Shown here: one piece after another, positions 1-9,900 of the stretch
How positions within the stretch are numbered: position 1 is the stretch's first letter
Layout of the letters: each line of letters begins with the position of its first letter
DNA from: Adiantum capillus-veneris
Taxonomy: Eukaryota; Streptophyta; Polypodiopsida; Polypodiales; Pteridaceae
Assembly (NCBI GenBank): GCA_014529385.2
Contig: CM043958.1
Span: 82,023,525-82,087,524 of the forward strand
Direction of reading: 5' to 3'
DNA length: 64,000 bases
Program-made: the position numbers and the translations under genes
The notes under the pieces: model-generated
Database searches by the model: none
Seen by the model: the letters and a program-made list of their open reading frames with translations, nothing else
Told to the model about the DNA's origin: nothing

Positions 1-1320
1 AATGATAGCCTTTTTTCGGCTTTTCGTAATTTCCATAGTGAGTTAACCCACCCTACCAAAATCATCCAAACACTGTGGCTATCCCTACCATTTCACTGTA
101 TATAGGTGTGTGTGAGTTAGGGGACTTTTCCCATATCTTCTTAAAAACCCTCAGCTAGCTAGTCACTGGGCTAGTTGAGCCAAAAAAATATAAAAATATA
201 AAAAATATAAGTATATTATGGCCCATTTGTGTGTAAATAGTTCATTGTATATAGGGCCTAAATAAAAGGATTTTTCATAATTATTTTGGTATTTATTTAA
301 ATATTTCTACCTATGGTGTGTTATTTATGCTATGTACATTGACTCACTATTACCATATTTTTTCTTACCATTTTGCATACTCTTTATTCCATATAAAAAT
401 AATTTCATGCAAGCTTCTCTTATTTTTGGTGTAACTTCATCCCAACAAAAATCCAAAAAAACTAGTTTTATTTATGTATATATTTTTTCACTATTGTGAT
501 TTTTTCTTCCTATATCTATTCTCTTTTACTCTCATAAATTAGAACACCAAAAATATTCATCTTTTTATGGTAGACTTATAATGAGAGACTTATTTTGACC
601 CCTTTATATTTTTTCCACCTATATTATTCATATTTGACATGTACATATTTACTTAGACCCCTCAATATTTGATTTTCTTAGTTGTACTATTCACTTATAT
701 CATGATCTCAACAATATCTTCAATTATAGACCTACCAAATAAGGTCAAGGGTATGTGGAATGCATGCATGCACCATGGGGAGCTCACTCTTGGAGGTATT
801 CAAAAGAATCATCCAAAGAAGGACCTCACAAGGACCTTGTGCAGTGGAAAAAACTGTCAGTTTTGCTGAATTTTTAAAGATCACATGCTCCCCAAATTTG
901 AAAAGGTGATACACACAAAAGTTGTAGCTCATGGACTGAAATTTTACCTCAAATTTTTTCATATTTTTTTGAGCTACGAGCTGTGAGCTATGATTTTATT
1001 GGTGGACCCCAGTTTGCCCATGCTATGCAGCCACACTCCCTCTTCCACTTTACCATTTTCCTCTTTCACACACACCTCTCTACTCATCATCCCCACCTCT
1101 CTCACCACTCGTCTCTACACCCTACTCACCTTCTTCTCAACCTTGAAGAATAAGAGAAACCATGGTGAACTCATGTCTCCTACACACACTTCCATTCTAA
1201 AATTAACCACCTAGTCTCATTTTTCCTCATCCATATTACCCATATCTATCAAAAAACCATAAAATTCAGCCTCTTCTCTTGAAAGACAGCATCATGGTGA
1301 TTGATTACTCATATTCAATT
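1..1320. other. AT-rich intergenic DNA, no gene recognised
   Basis: This stretch is AT-rich with short pyrimidine-rich segments around 1,020-1,140. The short open frames here have no recognisable motif, no repeat structure and no plausible splice context, so I do not call them genes. Confidence 0.5.
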
Positions 1321-2340
1321 ACCTTGGCTCCCAAAGGAAGGTCAAGAGTGAAAAAAGCGTACCGTCAAAGCTAGTGGACCGTCAACAAGCGTCAAAATTG
1401 ACCCTACTCAAGACACTTGGAGCATCAACATTGTAAGAAATCCATGTTTTCTTCCCTATTAAGAGTTTTTTATTCCTTATTTGTATCCTACTTGGATACT
1501 CCCATTGTAAATATCCAATTCTATTTGTAAATCAATAAAATAACTAACTCTACTAATTTACTAACACTAACCTACTATGAAAAGTCCTATCATCTCCACT
1601 TCTCTCCTCTCTCTCTTCTTCATCTATCCACACCAACTTCTTGATAATTCCAAGCAAAATAAATTAGATAAGTGCTGAAAATCTAACCCAACCATGGTTA
1701 GAGGAGTAACCCTAGCCTTCAAAATTGCTATAAAAGGAGGGTGTAGCTAGCACAAAGGGAGAGCCATAAGCAAGAGCACTATGCTATAGCTTGAGAAGCC
1801 AAGCTCAAACTCTCTAGAAGGATCTCTTGAGTGGAAGCTCATTGTCTATGCATGTGCATGTGTTGTAATAGGGGTGATTAGCAAGGGAGCTCTATGACAT
1901 TGTAAGAGAGAGTGATCATCAATTGAGAGTAGGAAATCTATCATTTCTCCTACTAGTGTAAGCCCAACATTTGCTGAATCAAGGAGGGTGGATTTGGACT
2001 AAGCTTGGCCACTTTGTCTCTCTTCCAACGTGAAGTAATGGACAACAATGATGTGTAAGTGTCTTGGTGTTTTTTTTAAGTTCTTGATAGCTTGTCTCTG
2101 GGTGTTGTCATCAATTTAGCCATAAATTCCACATACTGTAAGAGGGCGACAGGGTGGAGAGGACTCCCCTAGCCTTAAGACAGTGATTGGGGTGGCTTTT
2201 CTTATGATGTGTTGTGGTGTAATTTACTCAAGATATGTTGAACAAATACTAATCTCACTTTCATTGGTCATGACAGATTTGTAAGAAGGTATTAGTGCAA
2301 CAATCACCCCCTCCCCCTTCCCTCTTTTTCTTACATAAGT
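1320..2340 (+). promoter_or_regulatory. LTR-like or promoter-like segment with a TATA box
   Basis: A good TATA box (TATAAAAGG, 1,729-1,737) is followed by about 600 bp of non-coding sequence ending near GTATTAGTGC at ~2,290. That resembles a plant LTR or the leader of a retroelement. I found neither a second LTR copy nor a clear primer-binding site, so this could be a solo LTR, a truncated leader or an ordinary promoter. Confidence 0.3.
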
Positions 2341-2386
2341 AATTGTGTTTGATTGATCACTGTTGAACATTTCAAAGCAGCCCGAG

Positions 2387-2514
<128 letters not shown>

Positions 2515-3099
2515 GCGTCCTAGTTCGCATCCAAAACTAGGTGGTGCCCCAAATTTGGGTAGGGTTAGGTTGCGGGTTTGTGTGTGTTTTCAACCCCAAC
2601 CCAATTGAGCAGCACGGGAGCCTAGAAGGGTGCTTAGAGGCCACTCTTCTTGTTGCCCGCACCGGACCGCCTCAATAGGAAAAGAGAACAATGGAAGTTA
2701 GAGACTTCCCAAGTATCCACAGGTACCCCAAGTGGTTCTGCCATCTTCTTAGTAAATACCCCATCCGGAAGTACACCAGTCGGAAGTGGACTTTTTGCGA
2801 CCACTCAGTCTGCCTTTAGTGTTGAAGTATCCACTTCCTTGCAAGAACTTCTTGTTGAGGTTAGAAAATCTCATGACAATGTATCAGCCGAGTGTCAGAA
2901 GGCTAAGGATTCAGTGGTCAAATCTGTTGCTGATGTGCACCGTTGTGAGGGTGCCCTTGACACTATCCGAATGCACTTTCCTGATAATGCCAATGTACCA
3001 ACAGGCTTGCTTGACAGCCTCCAAGAAAAATTTGACCAAGCAAAAGCCACCCTACAGCAGGCACAGGTATGCTTTTAACTCCATCTAATTGTAGTATAA

Positions 3100-3570
3100 T
3101 ACATGCAAAGTACCATACGGTATGATTTTTCATACCGGTAGGATTATATCATATTTGGTAAGGGTAGATGACAATACCGGTAGGATGTTATCATACCGGT
3201 AGGATTATACCCTACCGGTATGATTACATCCTATCGGTATGATTATATCCTACCGGTAGGATGTTATCTTACCGGTAGGATTTAGGAGATAATCCTACCG
3301 GTATGATAACATCCTACTGGTATGGAAATCCGACAGGTATGGTTAGATCCAACCGGTATGATAAAATCCAACCGGTTTGATGTTATGCTTCCGGTATACT
3401 GTTATCCTACCGGTATGATGTTACCGGATGTTATCCTACCGGTATGATGTTATACTATCCAGTATGATAACATTATACCGGTGGGATAACATCATACCAG
3501 CAGGATGTAATCATACCGGTATGATAACATCATTATACCGATTTTCAAGCATTCATACCGATTTTATACC
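3100..3570. repeat. Intronic array built on the palindrome TACCGGTA
   Basis: The first intron of the RING-like gene is filled with irregular 15-20 bp units centred on TACCGGTA, flanked by ATGAT or AGGAT in either orientation. About ten exact palindromes and several one-base variants are visible. The core is self-complementary, so the array has many possible hairpins. Confidence 0.85.
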
Positions 3571-3995
3571 TGTTTGACATTGTCTGATAACAGAGGTCTC
3601 TTGCCTACAGGAAGAATTATCCAAATGCTTGGACCGTGAGGAAACCTTTGGTCTCTATGTCACGTTTGTGACAGGCATGATTAGTCAACCAATGCTACCT
3701 GAAACTATAGTCTTGCCTGCACGAGTTTCAGCTCCTGGACATAGTGTTGTTCTCATTGATGTGTGCAATGCTTGTGGTGAAAAAATTCATGATCACAATC
3801 GCTCAAGCCATGTTGTTCTATTGCCTTGTTCACATGCATACCATGCATTCTGCTATGCTCACTTGGCTGAGAAAGGAAGTGCATGCTTAAGATTGCCTCG
3901 GAGTTATTTCTGCAGAAGACCAATCCCTTCTAAAGAAGAAGCCAATTGAACCATGCCCAAAAACAGGTGAGAAAATTGTTTCAATGGGTAATCAG

Positions 3996-4065
3996 GTGGT
4001 TGATTTTTGTCTTCTCTGATGTTTTTTCAAGTGGTTGATTTTTGTCTTCTCTGATATTTTTTCAG
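3996..4065 (+). repeat. 35-bp tandem duplication of a splice acceptor
   Basis: Two 35-bp copies (3,996-4,030 and 4,031-4,065) each carry a pyrimidine-rich tract. The upstream copy ends TTTTTTCAA and the downstream copy ends TTTTTTCAG directly at the start of block 3. Only the downstream copy has the AG needed as an acceptor. Confidence 0.85.
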
Positions 4066-4842
4066 AGTCAAGCTGCTTCAGAACTACTGCCGGTAAAGAC
4101 ACAAGGAACGATGCAGTGGCGCCTGCATACAAGACACCTGTGGAGGTATTGCTTGATGAAAATGTCCCTGGTAATGCTGAGAAACCTGTTTCGGAAACAA
4201 CAGAAGAAGAACAAAACTTTGAGGTAAAGGAGCAGAGTACGACTGGTGCTGAAGAGAAAACCCAGAATGAGGAAGACGATGTGTTGCTAGACACTGGCGT
4301 GCGGGTGACAAGATCAAAGACCCCGAGAAAACCAGGCCAACGTGGCAAGAGTAAGTTTTTTCATTGATTATGGCTCTAATAAGTGATCTCTTGCTCCACA
4401 GCTTTCTAAAGCTGATGGTCGTGTAGATGTCAGGCTGGAGGGAAGTCCCGAGGAGACCCTTGCTCAGCATATAAGAAAGGCAAAAAGAAAAAAAATTGAG
4501 AAGACTGGAGATGAGAAGCCTTAAATGGAGCAAAAAAGCAAGGAAGAGGAAGAGACCCAGGGGCAGCCAGAAGAGGAGATGGACATAGAAGACACTAAGG
4601 AGATGCAGAATACCGGCACAAGTTCTGACCCTAAACCCAAAGCCTGCAAAAGATTATAGTTTGCCCCCCCATGTTTCTTTTTATGTAACCACTTCTGAAA
4701 TTAATATAACTTTCTTTCCCTTTCGACGTCTCTTTCATCTTGTGCCTAATTTTTTAACATTGTGTGTTTTTATTGTATGATTTCAATCTATATATATGTC
4801 CTAATTGCATATTCAAATTTGAGTCTTGTGTCATCTGCAGAT

Positions 4843-5508
4843 ATGTTTTCAGTTGAAGAATGGCGCCTTGCACATAGGTTCAGGGCTGACATTCGTGCAA
4901 TATGGCATTGCATGTTGTCTCCTGTTGTGCTCGTGTTTCCTCTATGGTATAGACTAATTAAAAGAATCCCACTGATATGGCCAAGGCCACCACCTCCGTT
5001 GAGCGTCCAGCGTAGGGTTCTCATTTTGGACCTTAATGGATTACTGCTCAAGAAATTTGATGGAAAATATGGTGAAGAATTGTCCCACTGGCCAGAAATG
5101 CGGTATGTTGTTGAAGGGGATACACAGTTTTGGGTAAGGCCCGATGCAGAAGTGTTTCTGAATTTTTGTTTCAGATGGTTTGAAGTGTGGATATGGAGCT
5201 GCTGCGAGTTTGAGAAGCTCAAACGCACGCTAGCAACAATGTTCCCTGACCACCACAAAAGATTCAATAGAGTGGTAAGTCAGGCGCAGTGCACAAGGGC
5301 CCCTTTTAATTTGGGCGCGACAGATAAACCGGTGTTCCACAAGAATCTCGAAAATTTTCCTGACCTACCACCTGACACACTTATCGTTAATGATTCTGGA
5401 TATAAGCTAATGTTTAATCCATTGGGGTCATTTCTTGTTTTTCCCAAGCTAGAAAAGCAGTCTAAAGAAGTGCGCGCCTGTTTTCTGTCAACCACTGTCA
5501 TAAACTAG
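4843..5508 (+). CDS. FCP1/NIF-like HAD-phosphatase domain protein (Asp-to-Asn catalytic variant)
   Basis: The protein matches the FCP1/small-CTD-phosphatase branch of the HAD superfamily. Motif I is RRVLILDLNGLLL, where the usual DxD is DLN, so the general acid/base Asp is Asn. Then come FWVRPDAEVFL, motif II WIWSCC, a conserved Lys in FHKNLENFP, and motif IV LIVNDSGYKLMFNP, where the usual D-D is N-D. Classical members dephosphorylate phosphoserine in RNA polymerase II tails and other proteins. The two substitutions suggest a weak or inactive enzyme, though plant subfamilies with DxN are known to me. I chose ATG 4,843 because CTGCAG just before it is a good splice acceptor, so an upstream exon is also possible; the open frame runs back to 4,762. 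A TAG stops the frame at 5,506-5,508, but family-like sequence continues in the same frame (see next entry). Confidence 0.7.
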   Translation: MFSVEEWRLAHRFRADIRAIWHCMLSPVVLVFPLWYRLIKRIPLIWPRPPPPLSVQRRVLILDLNGLLLKKFDGKYGEELSHWPEMRYVVEGDTQFWVRPDAEVFLNFCFRWFEVWIWSCCEFEKLKRTLATMFPDHHKRFNRVVSQAQCTRAPFNLGATDKPVFHKNLENFPDLPPDTLIVNDSGYKLMFNPLGSFLVFPKLEKQSKEVRACFLSTTVIN

Positions 5509-5628
5509 CTGGCACACTGGTTGTACTCTAAGGACAGAATTGAGTATACAAAGAGGATTGTAATTTGTTCAGACGGACAACCTGACGACACCTATGTGCG
5601 TCGTTTTTATCGAAAATGGCCGGATTGA
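5509..5628 (+). pseudogene. In-frame C-terminal extension of the FCP1-like gene beyond a TAG
   Basis: Directly after the TAG the same frame stays open for 39 codons to TGA at 5,626-5,628, reading LAHWLYSKDRIEYTK, then ICSDGQPDDTYVRRFY. It is charged, aromatic and protein-like, as expected for the C-terminal helix and GQP segment of this family. This suggests the TAG is a premature stop, for example from CAG, or that an unseen splice removes it. Confidence 0.55.
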
Positions 5629-5869
5629 CTTTTTCAAGAAGAAAGGAACAGATTTTTTATATAAAAATAAAGCTTCATAAAGTCTGTGAAGTGGGCGACT
5701 TTTGTCGATGTATTTTTTTGTCGATGGATGTAAATGGAGAATTACTCAGCCAAAAGGCTCAATCAATGTAACAGAATTCATGTATAATACATTTACAAGC
5801 AAGTTGCACGGAAATACGTTGTATTCTATATTTGAAGTATATTGCAAATAAAAGGAGAGAGTGAGAGAG

Positions 5870-5917
5870 AGTGTCTGATAATGGTATTATATTGGGCATG
5901 ACTGGTATGATACTGAG

Positions 5918-5990
<73 letters not shown>

Positions 5991-6105
5991 AGAGAGAGTC
6001 GGATACAAAGAAGTGACATGTATGATATCGGTATGATTCTTTCAAGTGACTAGTATGATACAGGTATGATACTGAGAAGTGACCGGTATGATATTGAGAA
6101 GTGAC

Positions 6106-6138
<33 letters not shown>

Positions 6139-6315
6139 TTATACTGAGAAGTGACTGGTATGATACCGGTATGATACTGTGAAGTGACTAATATGATACC
6201 AGTATGATACTGAGGAGTGACCGGTATGATACTTAGCAGTGACAGAGAGAGGGAGAGGGAATGGTATGATACCGGTATGATACTGTGGAGTGACCGGTAT
6301 GATACTGAGACGTTA

Positions 6316-6374
<59 letters not shown>

Positions 6375-6454
6375 GGACTGGTATGATACCGGTATGATAC
6401 TGAGGAGTTACTGGTATGATACTGAGAAGTGACTGGTATGATACTGAGAAATGA

Positions 6455-6505
<51 letters not shown>

Positions 6506-6584
6506 GTATAATACCGGTATCATACCAGTCACTCCTCGGTATCATACCGGTATGATACTGAGAAATGTTTGGTATGATGTTTAG

Positions 6585-6655
<71 letters not shown>

Positions 6656-6787
6656 AATGTATGATATGGGTATGATCCTGGGAAATGACTGCTATGATCC
6701 TGTATCATACCGGTATGATACTGGGAATTGACTGGTATGATACCGGTATGATTGACTGGTATGATACAGAAATGATACTGAGAAGTG

Positions 6788-6852
<65 letters not shown>

Positions 6853-6870
6853 AGAGGGAGACAGTTCAGT
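5870..6870. repeat. Compound GA/TG microsatellites interleaved with a ~22-bp minisatellite
   Basis: At least five GA runs of 20-65 bp (near 5,951, 6,111, 6,333, 6,460, 6,590 and 6,795) and a TG run (5,920-5,950) alternate with copies of a ~22-bp unit GACCGGTATGATACTGAGAA. The array fills the space between the convergent 3' ends of the FCP1-like gene and the minus-strand gene. Apparent frames of Leu/Ser or Arg/Glu here are artefacts. Confidence 0.95.
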
Positions 6871-6925
6871 TTACAGTAATAGGCAGATATACACAAAATT
6901 ATGCATTATGCATTTCTTAAGATGG

Positions 6926-9900
6926 CTACAGCTCAAAAGGCATACTATTGTAGATAGACTCACTAACATCAAGTGATATTGTATATAGTTTTGAGTTGCT
7001 GGGATGGGGTATCATGGGGATTTTGATTGCCCGAACAAGATGTGAATATATTAACACCTCTGGCTTTTTGTCCAAAAGCTTGTAGGTCTGCTCATTTATC
7101 ATACGATAGTAAAACCCTTTGATAGCATAGGATCCTCGCCCAATGATATTGCCCCAGTCATCTTCATCGTCTGAATGAAACTCTTGAATAGCTGCAGTGC
7201 ATTTCACTATATAGAAATCCACTTTTTCTTCATTGTCATTTGGTGCGGGAACAGCAAAATTATCACCAAAAATAAGAGCTTGACTAAGGGTGTCATAGTG
7301 TCCTTCATATGCTGCATCCTCATTTATTTCGTCGTCATCGTCTTCCCCTACTTCTGTAGGCTCCAAAATAAGGTATGTCCAGAAAGGAACGTGTGACTTG
7401 CTCACACATCTCCTCCACTTTTCCTGTTTACATGCACTAGAGAAACAAGACAGTGCACGTGTTCTCAAAGTAGTTGTATCATACTCTGAATATGCAGAAA
7501 CAGAGTGCATTGAGCGGGTATTTTTTACAGCCTTCACATCCCAATTTTTTCCCCTTTCGACATCTCCCAATTCAATCACCCAAAAAATCATGCTTACATA
7601 ACGGGCTTGGGATGCATAGGTGGCTATAGCACCATCTGACAAGGTCCGTCTCAATAATGCCACAACATTTGTAGCACAGTCTATCTTTGGGCAGTTTGGC
7701 TGCAATTGGTTTTGAGTTAAAGACCTTTTTATCACTGCTCCCGCACCATCGTGTTCTCCCTTACCATGTCCGGATCCAAAAAAGTTCCAAGACATTTTCC
7801 ATCCAGTAAAAACACTGTATCTGCAATTTATTCAATGGATAGAAGAAGATTAATATACTCTTGGCACAATAAAATTACCAAAAAAAACACGTATTATAAT
7901 ATTACTGATGTTAGACAAGCATTTTATTACAAATTTAATGCCACTATTATAGGTCTCTATATTAAAACCACCTTAAGATAATGTTTGTTAGAACATGGTA
8001 TACCTAGAAAGGAAATAGAATGGTCTTCTTGCTTTGAATTGTGAAGCTGCTCCATCAGACCATACCCAATGACGTTTTATGTTTAGACCAAATTGCTTTA
8101 GCCATTCCTCATGTTTCAAAAAATAGTGTTGAACAAAATGTGTGTCATGTTGCTTGTCATCTGAAATGAAGAAGTGAATTGTCTTGTGGATGTCACCTGC
8201 ATAATATAAAAATCAAAAATTATTGAAGGCTTAATACAAAAGAAATAATACTGATCTAGGGTGATGTCGTTATCTACAATTCGGAAATATATTATGTGCA
8301 CAAAAATAGTTACTTGATTTGAATACCAGTGCATGGACTGAATCTCATTTTGTTCTTTGAAACTATAATTTTCAGCAAAGTCAACAACTGACACAACAAC
8401 ATCTTCTAGAAAGCTTTGTATACATTCCTTATATTGTTCTGCTTGCCATCTATACACAAAATTATGCATTATGTATTTCTTAAGATGGTCTTTGAACATG
8501 ACTAAGAGATCCTTGCATGATATTTCCTTATGCGACAAGACTTTCCTTTTCTTCTTCAGACCGTCACACGCACTTCCTACTTCTAGGTCCTCAAAAATCT
8601 TCTCCACAATCTTTTTAGCAATAAATACAGCCTCTGCAGCACAAAAGTCTAACTTATCCGGGCCACACCTTTTACATTGACCACTCAAGCAGTCAAGGGC
8701 ATGGAAGGTGGACGTATCTGATTTAGGACATAGTATAGAGTCCAATAAGGCTGTTACACTCTTGATAGGGTTTTTTGGTGCCTTGCATCCACCATTGTCT
8801 TTGCATATGTTGCATTGAAAATGGCAAGCTTTTCCATGCAGACCGAATACAGAACTTCGCATGTGATTTATGGCATCCTTTAGGAAGGACATTTGAACAT
8901 GTGAAATGCAGCAGCAAGTATATCGGTCTCTCAATTTCCGCACAAAATATGGCTTCATGTACTCAAACGCCCGCTGCCTTATTACAATTTCAGGGTATTG
9001 TTCTTTGAAGTTGAGAAAGAGCTCCACCTACAATGAAAGACATATATGGTTAAAGAACATTGAAGAAAACTGTAGGTTTTGAGAAAAACTGTTACATTAC
9101 TATAAACCAGTATTTTTATTTCAAACCACTATGTTTTTTCACTTAATTGGTTAGGTAAACTAGTATATATGAACACATGTCCTTGGTACGTACCAGTGGT
9201 ATATAAGTGTCAACCAGTGCAAATGTTCTTACTGCTGATGTAAACCAGTCTTTTCATTTATAATCGGTATGTTATTTACCTAACCAGTACAAGTGAGCAC
9301 TTAACCACGATGTATACCAGTGATAAATAAGTGTTAAAAAGAATGAACACATGCCCTTGGTACGTACCAGTGGTATATAAGTGTCAACCAGTTCAAATGT
9401 TCTTACTGCTGATGTAAACCACTTTTTTCATTTAAAACCGGTATGTTATTTACCTAACCAGTACATGTGAGCACTTACCCATGATGTGTACCAGTGAAAA
9501 ATAAGGGTTAAAAAAATGAACACATGTCCTTGGTACGTACCAGTGGTATATAAGTGTCAACCAGTTCAAATGTTCTGAATGCTGATGTAAACCAGTCTTT
9601 TCATTTAAAACCGGTATGTTATTTACCTAACCAGTACATGTGAGCACTTAACCACGATGTATACCAGTGAGAAATAAGTGTTAAAGAAAATGAACACATG
9701 TCATTGGTACGTACCAGTGGTATATAAGTGTCAACCAGTGCAAATGTTCTTACTGCTGATGTAACCCAGTCTTTTCATTTAAAACCGGTATGTTATTTAC
9801 CTAACCAGTACATGTGATCACTTACCCATGATGTGTATCAGTGAAAAATAAGGGTTAAAAAAATGAACACATGTCCTTGGTACGTTCCAGTGGTATATAA

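Larger units (their letters stand above)
2650..4659 (+). pseudogene. RING-like zinc-finger / coiled-coil gene, decayed, four exons traceable
   Basis: Four coding blocks with good splice sites can be followed. Block 1 ends at 3,066 (CAG|GTATGC) and encodes a Ser/Thr-rich start and a helical coiled-coil segment (SLQELLVEVRKS ... LQEKFDQAKATLQQAQ). Block 2 begins at 3,611 in the same phase and carries a RING-like cysteine/histidine pattern (CNACGEKI, LPCSHAYHAFCYAHL, FCRRPI). Block 3 (4,066-4,350) is acidic and ends with a basic VTRSKTPRKPGQRGK segment. Block 4 (4,402-4,659) is Lys/Glu-rich. Lesions: a TGA at 3,947-3,949 before the apparent donor at 3,967; phases that do not match between blocks 2/3 and 3/4; and an in-frame TAA at 4,522-4,524, after which coding-like sequence continues in frame to TAG at 4,657-4,659. 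RING proteins are usually E3 ubiquitin ligases, but the second zinc site is degenerate, so no function is assigned. The true start is not identified. Confidence 0.55.

Noticed and set aside
4788-5267. Minus-strand frame opposite the FCP1-like gene
   Set aside because: Antisense shadow of a recognisable HAD phosphatase domain; no motif of its own.
4522-5508. RNA editing (U-to-C) rescuing the stop codons
   Set aside because: Fern U-to-C editing is known for organelle transcripts. These genes have introns and context typical of nuclear DNA, so editing is not a supported explanation.
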